A DNA stretch of 64,000 nt, taken from assembly GCA_903871545.1 (NCBI GenBank), contig CAIQHG010000023.1, positions 1 through 64,000 on the forward strand, given 5' to 3'. This stretch comes from an uncultured Burkholderiales bacterium (lineage in GTDB: Bacteria > Pseudomonadota > Gammaproteobacteria > Burkholderiales > Burkholderiaceae_C). Shown in pieces: positions 26,332-35,130 of this stretch. Every line of letters starts with the position of its first letter. Positions within the stretch are counted from its first letter, which is position 1. Both the position numbers and the translations under genes were made by a program. A model generated the notes under the pieces. That model was given only the letters and a program-made list of their open reading frames with translations, was not told the DNA's origin and did no database searches.

Positions 26332-28380
26332 CTAAGGCTTTGAGTCTAAGGCCGGATTGAGTACACCGAGCCCAGGCAAGTTGTGGTCAAAGGAGTTGCC
26401 CTGAGGGCTCTCGCCTTGATCCCCAAATGAGGAGGCCATTTGAGCTGCAGTTTGCACGGGACCAGACAATCTCACCCGGCGGTACCTTCTGTCAAATGCA
26501 GCTAACACTCCCCCTAGGACCATCATCAACACGCCAACCCATAACCACGGGACAAAGGGTTTGTAGTACACCCTCATACTCCACTGCTGAGCGCTACCTG
26601 GCAACGGATCCCCCAGAGAAACATACAAATCGCGCCACAAGTTGGTGCTGATCGCAGCCTCGGTCATCGGCATTGCAGATGAGACGTAGCGTCTTTTCTC
26701 GGGCCTGAGTTGTTCTATCTTTTGACCCGACTTGAGCACATCAATTTGAGCTTGATAGGCTTTGTAGTTTGGGCCTTTCACCTCAACAATATCTGTCAGC
26801 TTAAAGACATAAGGTGCGATAGTTACCTCGTCTCCGATGGACATTTTCACATCTTTTTCTACCTCGAACGATTTCACTCCAGTTACGCCGAGCACCAGCA
26901 CTGCAAGCCCCAAATGTGCCAACTGCATGCCCCAAAAAGATCCTCCAATACGCCCAGGCCTCAAGGCGCGTTGAGCAATATGCTGTAATGTTCCAAGACC
27001 TACCCACAATCCCAATGTCCACCCAAGAAATACCCCGAAAGACCATTCACCAACTAGAAACGGCAAACCTGCTCCCAGCGCTACGCTCAGCAGTGCAGTC
27101 CACTTTAGCTCAATCATGATCTCTTGAACGCTTGCACTCCTCCACTTGGCAACCGTACCGGGGATCAAAATAAACAGCAAAGGCACCATCAGGGGCGCAA
27201 ACACAAGATTAAAGTAAGGTGGGCCAACGGATAATTTCCCAAGGTTCAACGCGTCTATGACCAAGGGATAAAGAGTACCAAGCAAGACAGCCCCAGTGGA
27301 AACCGCCAAGATAACGCTGTTTAACAATAGGAAGGTCTCTTTGGAGAGTAATCCCATAGACCCTCCTAGGGTGACCTTAGGTGCACGCCAAGCAAAGAGC
27401 ATCAGCGAGGATCCCACAACGAGCGCTAAAAAGCACAGCACGAAGATACCTCGCGTTGGGTCTGAAGCAAACGCGTGAACTGAGGTTAAGACGCCTGAGC
27501 GAACTAAAAAAGTTCCAAGAAGAGATAGGGAAAATGCAGCTATGGCGAGCAAAACAGTCCAGGCCTTAAATCCTCCTCTTTTCTCGGTAACCATCAAAGA
27601 GTGGATTAACGCCGTAGACACCAACCAAGGCATCAAGGAGGCATTTTCAACAGGATCCCAAAACCACCACCCCCCCCAACCCAACTCGTAGTAAGCCCAC
27701 CAAGACCCCAGTCCAATACCAAGGGTCAGAAACGACCAAGCAATGACTGTCCAAGGTCTAGACCACCTAGACCAAGCAGAGTCTAATCTCCCCGTAATTA
27801 AGGCGGCAATTGCAAAGGCAAAAGAAACTGACATCCCCACGTAGCCCATGTATAGCATGGGCGGGTGAATAACAAGCCCTGGATCTTGGAGCAGTGGATT
27901 GAGGTCGTGCCCGTCCAGTGGGGCGGGGAGTGATCTCAAAAAAGGATTGGATGTGAAAAGTATAAAAAGCAGAAAACCTGTAGAAATAAATCCCAGGACA
28001 CTGAGCACCCTCGATATGATTGCAATGGGAAGACTTTTGGAGAAATAAGCAACTAAAGAAGTCCAAATCGATAAGAATAAAACCCACAGCATCAACGAAC
28101 CCTCATGTCCTCCCCACACGGCTGCAAATTTATAGGGGATTGGCAAAAGACGGTTGGAATGATCTGCGACGTAGATGATTGAGAAATCATCCCTTAAAAA
28201 ACCTGTCAGCAAACACCCATAAGAGACGGCCACCAATGCAAACTGCAACCACGCACTTGGTCGTGCAAGGTATTGCCAAGCGTGTTGTTCGCTCAAGGAT
28301 CCGGCCATGGGCAAAACAAATTGCAAAAAAGCAACGATCATCGCCAATATTAAAACAAATTGGCCTATCTCAGCAATCAT
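26332..28380 (-). CDS. ccmF: Haem lyase component CcmF
   Basis: Large multi-spanning protein (682 residues) of the CcmFHI haem-attachment complex. The tryptophan-rich haem-handling motif GWGGWWFWDPVENASLMPWL is present at about 236-255, with conserved histidine-containing loops (QDPGLVIHPPMLYMGYVG) upstream. A periplasmic domain lies at about 505-610 before the last membrane segment. It is full length. The gene follows ccmE after 49 bp. Confidence 0.96.
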   Translation of the reverse strand: MIAEIGQFVLILAMIVAFLQFVLPMAGSLSEQHAWQYLARPSAWLQFALVAVSYGCLLTGFLRDDFSIIYVADHSNRLLPIPYKFAAVWGGHEGSLMLWVLFLSIWTSLVAYFSKSLPIAIISRVLSVLGFISTGFLLFILFTSNPFLRSLPAPLDGHDLNPLLQDPGLVIHPPMLYMGYVGMSVSFAFAIAALITGRLDSAWSRWSRPWTVIAWSFLTLGIGLGSWWAYYELGWGGWWFWDPVENASLMPWLVSTALIHSLMVTEKRGGFKAWTVLLAIAAFSLSLLGTFLVRSGVLTSVHAFASDPTRGIFVLCFLALVVGSSLMLFAWRAPKVTLGGSMGLLSKETFLLLNSVILAVSTGAVLLGTLYPLVIDALNLGKLSVGPPYFNLVFAPLMVPLLFILIPGTVAKWRSASVQEIMIELKWTALLSVALGAGLPFLVGEWSFGVFLGWTLGLWVGLGTLQHIAQRALRPGRIGGSFWGMQLAHLGLAVLVLGVTGVKSFEVEKDVKMSIGDEVTIAPYVFKLTDIVEVKGPNYKAYQAQIDVLKSGQKIEQLRPEKRRYVSSAMPMTEAAISTNLWRDLYVSLGDPLPGSAQQWSMRVYYKPFVPWLWVGVLMMVLGGVLAAFDRRYRRVRLSGPVQTAAQMASSFGDQGESPQGNSFDHNLPGLGVLNPALDSKP

Positions 28381-28429
28381 GTGTGAAACCTCAATTTAAT
28401 CAAAATCATTTAAAGTATAAAAGCAGTCA

Positions 28430-28882
28430 TCATGGATTGGTTTTTAATGTTTTAGAGGCCCGCTCTACCGCCGCTTTGTCAATCGCCGCCTTGGCCTCAG
28501 GGGGCATATAGTTTTCATCATGCTTGGCCAACACCTCAGTTGCGACCATGACGTTTTCGTTGTTTAACCGTCCCTGCGCAACCACTCCCCTACCCTCCTT
28601 AAATAAATCGGGCAACAACCCTGTGTAGTGAACCACCACATCGTTTGAGAAATCGGTGACGATAAATTCAATTTCATCATTTCCCCGCTTTAAGGTTCCC
28701 TCCTTGACCATCCCCCCTATTCTAAATAACCGGTTCTTAGGGGCCTCGCCCTTGAATACTTGGGAGGGCGTGAAGAAGAACACCAAATTACTTTGAAATG
28801 CGTTCAACACAAACGTCGCAGCCAAACAAAGCACTAAAACAGCGCTCAGGATGAACCAAAATCTTTTTTGTCTAGGTTTCAT
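28430..28882 (-). CDS. ccmE: Haem chaperone CcmE
   Basis: Periplasmic haem carrier of 150 residues anchored by one N-terminal segment (about 9-27). Haem attaches covalently to His121 in LAKHDENYMPPEA, the H-x-x-N-Y signature, which is intact. The OB-fold core spans about 40-118. ATG at 28882 is 16 bp after the ccmD stop. Confidence 0.95.
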   Translation of the reverse strand: MKPRQKRFWFILSAVLVLCLAATFVLNAFQSNLVFFFTPSQVFKGEAPKNRLFRIGGMVKEGTLKRGNDEIEFIVTDFSNDVVVHYTGLLPDLFKEGRGVVAQGRLNNENVMVATEVLAKHDENYMPPEAKAAIDKAAVERASKTLKTNP

Positions 28883-28898
28883 TCATTCAACTTTAAAG

Positions 28899-29069
28899 TT
28901 ATTGAACCATATTTTTTTGGGCTTTAACCCAAAGAAAAGCAATTTTTCTTGAGTTCATAGCCCAAAGCACCTCTATAGCCAGGAGAGCAAAAGTCACCAA
29001 CACACTACTCCAGACATAAAAAGCGTATCCACCCATCCAGAAAAAATCTGTCCAACTGTTCCAGTTCAT
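28899..29069 (-). CDS. ccmD: Cytochrome c maturation protein CcmD (small membrane protein)
   Basis: A 56-codon frame in the gap between ccmC and ccmE, starting at ATG 29069 and stopping at 28901-28899. The product begins MNWNSWTDFFWMGGYAFYVW, continues with a single hydrophobic helix and ends in a basic tail (RKIAFLWVKAQKN). This is the CcmD pattern: an aromatic, periplasmic-facing N-terminus with W-x-x-F-x-x-M-G-G-Y-x-F-Y-V-W, one helix and a positive cytoplasmic end. Family members release holo-CcmE from CcmABC. It is easily missed because of its size. Confidence 0.93.
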   Translation of the reverse strand: MNWNSWTDFFWMGGYAFYVWSSVLVTFALLAIEVLWAMNSRKIAFLWVKAQKNMVQ

Positions 29070-29202
29070 CGACCAAATCCTTCAATCCATACATTTAAAA
29101 AAAACTGTTCCATTTTCAATGACTGAGATGACACTGAAAAGTAAGCCCTTGCCTTAAGCTTAACCCACTCAACTCAAGACTTTACACACGGTTTAAAAGC
29201 CA

Positions 29203-29937
29203 TTACGCCCCAGGCAACGCTTGAACCCAAGACGCGTCGTACTCTCTTTGCAGTATGATCGTTCTGACCCTGTAAAAAGTAATTGCCACCGTGTAAACCC
29301 AAAGCGCTAAAGCCATCAAGAGCATCGCTGCGAGCATTTGATGCGCCATACTGGGTGCTTTAGTCATGGAAATTGACGCTCCTTGGTGCAAAGTGTTCCA
29401 CCATATGACGGAAAAATAAATGATGGGCACATTGATTGAGCCTACCAGGCTCAAAATGGCGCCCGCCTTGTCCCTTCTAACCGGGTTTTCAATGGCTGAT
29501 GTCAGCGCAATGTAGCCCAGGTAGAGAAAAAACAAAATCAGCTCAGATGTGAGTCTTGCGTCCCACACCCACCAAGCTCCCCACATCGGTTTGCCCCACA
29601 TGGCCCCAGTCCAAAGGGAGAGAAATGCAAAAATTGCTCCCGTCGGTGCCAGCGCAGCCGTCATCATTCCTGACAGTCGGGTCTTAAAGATCAAGCCCAG
29701 GAAACTCCAAAAAGCCATCGCCAAAAAAATCACCATCGACATCCAAGAGGCCGGTACGTGCAGAAAAATAATCCGGTATCCCTCACCTTGTTGTGCGTCT
29801 GTTGGCGCCAAGAAAAAGCCAACCCACAATCCCGCCACGGTGAGTAACGCACCAAGACAAACCAACCAAGGAATTATTTTCCCAGCTAAGCTATAAAAGG
29901 CCTGTGGGGACGCAAATCTAAATACTAGACCCATCAT
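29203..29937 (-). CDS. ccmC: Haem exporter subunit CcmC
   Basis: Six-helix membrane protein (244 residues) that delivers haem to CcmE. The tryptophan motif WGAWWVWDARLTSELILFF is present, with conserved periplasmic histidines in FLHVPASW and NTLHQGASI. Two consecutive in-frame ATGs (29937 and 29934) are both possible starts. The 133 bp between its stop and ccmD has no feature I can identify. Confidence 0.95.
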   Translation of the reverse strand: MMGLVFRFASPQAFYSLAGKIIPWLVCLGALLTVAGLWVGFFLAPTDAQQGEGYRIIFLHVPASWMSMVIFLAMAFWSFLGLIFKTRLSGMMTAALAPTGAIFAFLSLWTGAMWGKPMWGAWWVWDARLTSELILFFLYLGYIALTSAIENPVRRDKAGAILSLVGSINVPIIYFSVIWWNTLHQGASISMTKAPSMAHQMLAAMLLMALALWVYTVAITFYRVRTIILQREYDASWVQALPGA

Positions 29938-29993
29938 TTTTTATTAATTCCTTCTTACTGAACCACTAGGTGCGAACATAGCGTTTGAAAACA

Positions 29994-30659
29994 TTACTCT
30001 AACGCAACTTTAAGCGCTGCGGAGCAGGCCCAAGGGCTAAAAAAAAGAGCGGGTAATAGCATCGCCAATAAAATTGAAAAATAGGCCTGCACCCCCAAAC
30101 CCGATGCAAGGGACTCAACCGCGCCCGTACCAAACACCAGTACGGGCACATAAAGCGGTAAAACAAGCAAAGAAATTAAGACCCCTCCGCCCCTCAAACC
30201 CAGCGTCAATGCACTCGCGATGGCCCCCAGGCAAGACAAAATGGGCGTGCCCACTAAAAGTGTACCCATCAAAACCAAGGCATGATCAAGGGGTAAATCA
30301 AACATAACCCCCAAAACGGTTGACAGCAGCACCAAAGGCATTCCACAAAGAACCCAATGGGAGAGTATTTTCGCTAAAACCAATAAAGATAGGTTATTTG
30401 GGGTCAATACCATTTGCTCTAATGTGCCGTCTTGCCAATCAGCCTCAAACAAGCGCCCAAGTGTAAGCATAGATGACAAAAGCGCTCCCACCCATAAAAC
30501 TCCGGGTGCAAGGGTTCTAAGCATGTCTAAATCTGAGCCAAGCGCTAAAGGAAATAAAGTGGCGACAACTAAATAAAAAAATAAGCCGCTCAGCACCTCT
30601 ACTTTGCGCTGAAGCGCAACCTTTAAATCTCGCCGAAAAATGGCCACAAACCCACTCAT
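29994..30659 (-). CDS. ccmB: Haem exporter permease CcmB
   Basis: A 221-residue membrane protein with six hydrophobic segments, starting FVAIFRRDLKVALQRKVEVL, which is the CcmB N-terminal pattern. Motifs TLGRLFEADWQDGTLEQM and a glycine-rich LGLRGGGVLISLLVLPLYVP match the family. It pairs with CcmA as an ABC-type complex working on holo-CcmE. Its ATG overlaps the ccmA stop by one base (TAATG), implying coupling. Confidence 0.93.
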   Translation of the reverse strand: MSGFVAIFRRDLKVALQRKVEVLSGLFFYLVVATLFPLALGSDLDMLRTLAPGVLWVGALLSSMLTLGRLFEADWQDGTLEQMVLTPNNLSLLVLAKILSHWVLCGMPLVLLSTVLGVMFDLPLDHALVLMGTLLVGTPILSCLGAIASALTLGLRGGGVLISLLVLPLYVPVLVFGTGAVESLASGLGVQAYFSILLAMLLPALFFSPWACSAALKVALE

Positions 30660-31285
30660 TAGCCTAACCTTAGCGCGTCGCCCGCGTGCAAGAGCTCAAT
30701 AGGTTGATGACTTGTAAAAAGCACTGATCCGCCTAATTCAAGGTGTCCCTCCATTAACTCTTTCACCAATTTAATGGATTGAGCATCCAAAGCCACCAAC
30801 GGCTCATCAAGTATCCATAAAGGCGCGTGGGAGAGTTTTAATTTGGCCAGGGAGACGCGCCGTTTCTGCCCTTGGGAGAGAATACCAAGTGGGACGCGTT
30901 CGCGACCCTTTAGGCCAAAATAATTTAAAGCCGCTAAGATCTCCTCCTCCTGAGCGTTGGCCTGCATTAATTGACTCTCAATCAATAGATTCTCAAGGGG
31001 ACTTAACTCTTCCTTAAGAGCTAGCTTATGCCCCATAAAAAGTATATTTTGCAAAAACAAGGGCAAATCATCTTGCGTATCTTGGCCAGCCCAAAAAATT
31101 TGTCCCCCGTCTAGAGGTATCAGGGAACAAACTGCGCGCAGTAAAGTGGTCTTGCCAACGCCGTTATCACCTTGAACGTGTATCCATTTACCCGGATATA
31201 AACTAAAGTTGATGGCCTGCAAGAGCTGTCTCCCCCCTCTTGAGAGGGAAACATTTATAACTTCTAGGAGTTGACAAGGATACAC
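30659..31285 (-). CDS. ccmA: Haem exporter ATP-binding protein CcmA
   Basis: ABC ATPase of 208 residues, first gene of the ccm operon. Walker A GDNGVGKTTLL, signature LSQGQKRRVSLAKL and Walker B LWILDEPLVALD are all readable, followed by the switch His in FTSHQPIELL. The start is GTG at 31285, close to the GTG-led N-terminus of the frame. ATP hydrolysis drives release of haem-loaded CcmE. It lies 72 bp downstream of the Bug receptor gene on the same strand, so the operon could be read from that promoter or its own. Confidence 0.93.
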   Translation of the reverse strand: MYPCQLLEVINVSLSRGGRQLLQAINFSLYPGKWIHVQGDNGVGKTTLLRAVCSLIPLDGGQIFWAGQDTQDDLPLFLQNILFMGHKLALKEELSPLENLLIESQLMQANAQEEEILAALNYFGLKGRERVPLGILSQGQKRRVSLAKLKLSHAPLWILDEPLVALDAQSIKLVKELMEGHLELGGSVLFTSHQPIELLHAGDALRLG

Positions 31286-31357
31286 AGTGTTGAGTTTTTA
31301 GGTTCGAGCGAAGCTTTTAACGTTAAAGCGTAGATTACCAAACCAAAAGGGACAGCT

Positions 31358-32344
31358 TTAATCAGCTCTTGCTCCAGAGGCTCTCACAATTGAGCCCCAA
31401 CGAAGAACTTCGGTGCGGTCAAGCTCTGCCATCTGCTCGGGCGAGGATGCGTTGACGTTGTACCCAGACTCCGTCATCCTTTTTAGGAACTCAGGCGACT
31501 TAGAGGCTTTAACCAATTCCGCGTTGAGTTTCGTGATAATTTCCTTGGGCGTGTTGCTTGGAGCAACAAGTCCAAACCATACCCCTGATTCATACCCTAC
31601 TACCCCAGACTCAGCAAGGGTTGGCAAATCAGGCAACATTGGATCTCTTTTGGCCCCCGTTGTTGCAATCGCCCTTATTCTGCCGGTTTTAATATACTGA
31701 ATAGAGGAAGGTATGTTGTCAAACATCATCATAACTTGATTTCCCATTAAATCGGTTAGAGCGGGTGCACTGCCTTTATAGGGAATGTGAACTAGATCTA
31801 CTTTAGCTAGACTTTTAAACATTTCTCCAGACATATGGATACTGGTACCGCTCCCGCTAGAGGCGTAGTTAAGCTGTCCGGGGGCGGCCTTTGCCATAGT
31901 GATTAACTCTTGGACAGAGTTAATTTTAGAACTTGGGGGGACAACTAAAACGTTATTCATTGACACGATAGTGCCAATCGGTGCGAAGTCTTTACTTGGG
32001 TTAAAAGGCATTTTCGAGTAAAGCGCCGGGTTAATCGCTTGAATCCCGCTTGTAGTCAACATGATGGTGTATCCATCGGGTGCAGCGTGCGCCAGTTCAG
32101 TGCCCCCAAGGTTGCCGCCTGCCCCCGCCCGGTTTTCTACAGTAACGGGTTGCCCAAGGGTTTTTGTCAACTCAAGGGCAATTGCCCTAGAAGCCATATC
32201 GACTGCACCTCCGGGAGAAAACGGACAAATTAACCTTACTGGTTTGCTGGGATAAACGTCCGCGCCCTGTGCGCTTAAGGCAAAAAGGCACCCCAAGATA
32301 AGAGCGCCACTGAGTTTTGAAATTTTATTTATAACTGTTTTCAT
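31358..32344 (-). CDS. Bug-type (TctC-family) periplasmic solute-binding protein
   Basis: Periplasmic receptor of about 328 residues with a signal peptide ending near SAQGADV. It has the Bug hallmarks YPSKPVRLICPFSPGGAVD, ENRAGAGGNLG, APDGYTIMLTT and the NYASSGSGTSIHMSGEMFK loop. These proteins bind organic acids or other small carboxylates and serve TctAB-type permeases, but many are orphans. The nearest TctA/TctB genes are 20 kb away, so pairing is uncertain. ATG 32344, with AGAGGGG about 8 nt upstream, is a better start than the TTG two codons before. Confidence 0.9.
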   Translation of the reverse strand: MKTVINKISKLSGALILGCLFALSAQGADVYPSKPVRLICPFSPGGAVDMASRAIALELTKTLGQPVTVENRAGAGGNLGGTELAHAAPDGYTIMLTTSGIQAINPALYSKMPFNPSKDFAPIGTIVSMNNVLVVPPSSKINSVQELITMAKAAPGQLNYASSGSGTSIHMSGEMFKSLAKVDLVHIPYKGSAPALTDLMGNQVMMMFDNIPSSIQYIKTGRIRAIATTGAKRDPMLPDLPTLAESGVVGYESGVWFGLVAPSNTPKEIITKLNAELVKASKSPEFLKRMTESGYNVNASSPEQMAELDRTEVLRWGSIVRASGARAD

Positions 32345-32378
32345 GGGCAAATCCCCTCTAAGTTAATGAGCTGTTTGG

Positions 32379-33260
32379 TTAATCTTTGAAGAACGCTTCA
32401 TACCCCTCTTGGGGCTCAAATCTTTGATTTGAAAATTTTAATAAGCTTGGACCTCGCATTGCTTTTTGCGACTCAGGGTGACGGGGATGTCCAGGGTAAC
32501 AGATGTGTCTGACCCCGTCGACGTCAAACGGTTGAGGACGAATACAAGCCGGCGCCCTTGAGCGGTAGTGCTCAAGCGCTTCGTCTACGCGGTCAAAGAA
32601 AGACAGATTAACCAAACTCATGATTTGGGGAGGCGCCATCTCAATCTCATGATTCCAATATTTCTCTAGAGCTTGGCGGGGTGTGAACCAAGCGCTCTCA
32701 ATAGCCTCGAAATTATCGTGCTTTGCCTCTTGCAGGTCTGGGCTTTTAGCGATAAAAAAACGAGTATCAAATCTTTTGCTCATCACTGAGGCCAACTGAG
32801 GCGTAATCCACCTACTAAAAGGGACCAATTGGCTTGGGTTTAAAGCCAATCCTTTCATGTCCAGGTGTTCAAGCAAAGGATCCTCGTTGGTGTAGGGCTT
32901 GAGGTTTACCAAGTGGGATTCTTTCAGGGGTTTAGCGAACAAGACGCCGCACTCCTCATAAGTCTCGCGAATTGTGGCGACAAAAATGGCTGCAGCCTCA
33001 TGAGCGCTTAGCTCGGGCTCATTCAAACTTTGCTTTAATACCTCAGTATCCACGTCAATTCGGCTTAAGAGATCTACATTTGAATCTTTTTTATCCACTT
33101 TCCCGCCCGGAAACACATACACTCCACCCAACACAGAGGATTTAGCGTGCCTGCGGATCATGAAAACCTCGATCCCCTTTGCTTCGTCTAAGTCTCGAAG
33201 TATTAAAAGTGTTGCTGCGTCAACAGGCGCGCTTGTAATAACGTTGTTTTGTATTTCCAT
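32379..33260 (-). CDS. Nudix hydrolase (NUDT19-like)
   Basis: A 293-residue Nudix protein. The box is split by a long insertion: GGKVDKK at 52-58 and the catalytic RETYEECG at 98-105, with about 40 residues between. This matches the NUDT7/NUDT19-type group that acts on CoA or acyl-CoA, so such a substrate is a guess. The ATG at 33260 has no Shine-Dalgarno sequence; instead a palindrome lies directly against it. It is divergent from the ABC exporter gene, with only 34 bp between the starts. Confidence 0.85.
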   Translation of the reverse strand: MEIQNNVITSAPVDAATLLILRDLDEAKGIEVFMIRRHAKSSVLGGVYVFPGGKVDKKDSNVDLLSRIDVDTEVLKQSLNEPELSAHEAAAIFVATIRETYEECGVLFAKPLKESHLVNLKPYTNEDPLLEHLDMKGLALNPSQLVPFSRWITPQLASVMSKRFDTRFFIAKSPDLQEAKHDNFEAIESAWFTPRQALEKYWNHEIEMAPPQIMSLVNLSFFDRVDEALEHYRSRAPACIRPQPFDVDGVRHICYPGHPRHPESQKAMRGPSLLKFSNQRFEPQEGYEAFFKD

Positions 33261-33278
33261 GATGCCATTGTGGCATCA
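33260..33278. promoter_or_regulatory. 19-bp palindrome abutting the Nudix start codon
   Basis: Arms TGATGCCA and TGGCATCA (33260-33267 and 33271-33278) are separated by 3 bases. One end overlaps the Nudix ATG. It lies in the short region shared by divergent genes. It could be a repressor operator, or a hairpin in the Nudix leader that hides the start codon. Confidence 0.5.
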
Positions 33279-33294
33279 AAACTTTAGTTTTTTT

Positions 33295-35130
33295 ATGTCC
33301 AGTACCGATACAAAAGCCAATACCACCCCCTCTGAGAAGAAAACAGAAACTCTTGGACAAAGGCAAGCCTCATCAAGCCCCAACGCCCTCAAAGAGCTAT
33401 GGCCTTTTTTGAGAAACTATAAACTCGCACTCGGGCTGGCTGGTTTATTTTTACTGCTCGCCGCAGGCACAACCCTTGCATTTCCCTGGGCGCTTAGAGT
33501 CCTTATCGACCAAGGACTGGCTCACCCCGAGGGTCGTTTAGATTTGGCAGAACATTTTTTAGCCCTCTTTGGCGTAGCAGCAGCATTGGCCCTTTTCTCT
33601 GCAGCTCGTTTTTACATCGTTACCTGGTTAGGGGAACGAATTACTGCGGATGTGAGGAACGCGGTTTATGCACACGTTATCAAACAAAGCGCAGAATTCT
33701 TTGAAACCACTCAAACGGGCGAAATTTTATCCAGACTCACCAGCGACACAACCTTAGTGCAAACAGTGGTTGGTTCCTCGCTATCCATCGGTCTAAGAAA
33801 TTTAGTCATGGGGGCTGGGGCTTTGATACTACTCATTTGGACCAATCCGCTTTTGATGCTCCAAGTGCTGGGACTTTTGATTTTGGTAATTTGGCCCAGC
33901 AGGAAAATGGGCAAAAAAGTGCGCAACCTCTCAAGAGCCAGCCAAGACAGAGTGGCGGACTCAAGCGCTCTTGCTGGGGAGGTATTAAATGCCATTCCTG
34001 TGGTGCAAAGCTATACAGCAGAAGCCCGCGAATCAAAGAGATTTAGCGAGTCTACTGAATACGCGTTCTCCACCTCTGTCAACAGGGCCAAAGCTCGCGC
34101 AGTATTGGTTGGGTTTATTATTTTGGCGACCAGTGCCGCTTTGTTGTGGGGACTTTATGAGGGCACCCTTGCAGTCCAAGCTGGCACCTTGAGTGCGGGC
34201 GAGCTTGGACAGACAATTATTTATGTTGTTTTGCTGGCCAGTTCTGCTGCGGTACTTGGAGAGGTGTACGGTGACATGCTCAGAGCGGCGGGCGCGACTG
34301 AAAGGCTCGTGGAGTTGCTTCAAAGCAGATCAAGCATCAATGCATACGAATCCTTTGCTGAGCCTGAGTTACCCCTCATGGGCTCGGTCGTTGAAATACA
34401 CAACCTCACCTTTACCTACCCCTCGCGTCCTAATGCGGTGGCACTTAACTCCTTGTCCGGCGCAGCCCTAGCGGGGCAAACCATTGCGATTGTTGGACCC
34501 AGTGGCGCAGGCAAGAGCACTCTCTTTAATTTGTTGCTCCGCTTTTATGACCCCTCCTCGGGTTACATAGAGATGGACGGAGTAAAAATCAATGAAATGA
34601 GTCTCAACTCACTCAGAAACAGAATAGGACTCGTCCCTCAAGAACCGGTTATCTTCTCAGGCACCGCCCTGGAAAACATCCGTTATGGGCGCATTGAGGC
34701 GAGCCATGAACAGGTGATAGAAGCGGCTAAAGCTGCGTTTGCTAACGAATTTATTTTGGACCTGCCCAACGGATATGATACCTTCCTTGGCGAAAGGGGA
34801 GTGAGATTATCCGGTGGGCAGCGACAACGCATTGCAATTGCAAGAGCCATACTCAAAAACCCGCCGCTCCTATTATTGGACGAGGCAACCAGCGCCTTAG
34901 ACGCGCAAAGTGAGCGGATGGTGCAAGAGGCACTTGCCCAGGCCATGAAAAACAGAACCACCTTCGTCATCGCTCACAGACTCTCAACCGTACTGCAGGC
35001 CGATTGCATCTGGGTATTAGACAAAGGGACACTTTGTGAGCAAGGCACCCATACCGAACTCATGGCTCAAAACGGCTTATATGCGGGTTTGGCCAAATTA
35101 CAGTTCAATTTCACCAGTGATGAGGGCTAA
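33295..35130 (+). CDS. MsbA-related ABC exporter (fused permease/ATPase)
   Basis: Half-transporter of about 611 residues with an ABCB-type membrane domain (six segments, about 45-335) and a C-terminal ATPase domain. Walker A is GPSGAGKSTL, the signature LSGGQRQRIAIARAI, Walker B LLLLDEATSALD and the switch IAHRLSTV. It resembles the MsbA-related group, so lipid or drug export is likely but unproven. ATG 33295 is chosen because the frame's earlier methionines lie inside the divergent Nudix gene. The stop overlaps the pilD start (TAATG). Confidence 0.88.
   Translation: MSSTDTKANTTPSEKKTETLGQRQASSSPNALKELWPFLRNYKLALGLAGLFLLLAAGTTLAFPWALRVLIDQGLAHPEGRLDLAEHFLALFGVAAALALFSAARFYIVTWLGERITADVRNAVYAHVIKQSAEFFETTQTGEILSRLTSDTTLVQTVVGSSLSIGLRNLVMGAGALILLIWTNPLLMLQVLGLLILVIWPSRKMGKKVRNLSRASQDRVADSSALAGEVLNAIPVVQSYTAEARESKRFSESTEYAFSTSVNRAKARAVLVGFIILATSAALLWGLYEGTLAVQAGTLSAGELGQTIIYVVLLASSAAVLGEVYGDMLRAAGATERLVELLQSRSSINAYESFAEPELPLMGSVVEIHNLTFTYPSRPNAVALNSLSGAALAGQTIAIVGPSGAGKSTLFNLLLRFYDPSSGYIEMDGVKINEMSLNSLRNRIGLVPQEPVIFSGTALENIRYGRIEASHEQVIEAAKAAFANEFILDLPNGYDTFLGERGVRLSGGQRQRIAIARAILKNPPLLLLDEATSALDAQSERMVQEALAQAMKNRTTFVIAHRLSTVLQADCIWVLDKGTLCEQGTHTELMAQNGLYAGLAKLQFNFTSDEG

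Noticed and set aside
33160-33294. Extended N-terminus of the ABC exporter frame (45 extra residues)
   Set aside because: It lies within the divergent Nudix gene and matches no exporter N-terminus; ATG 33295 is the natural start.
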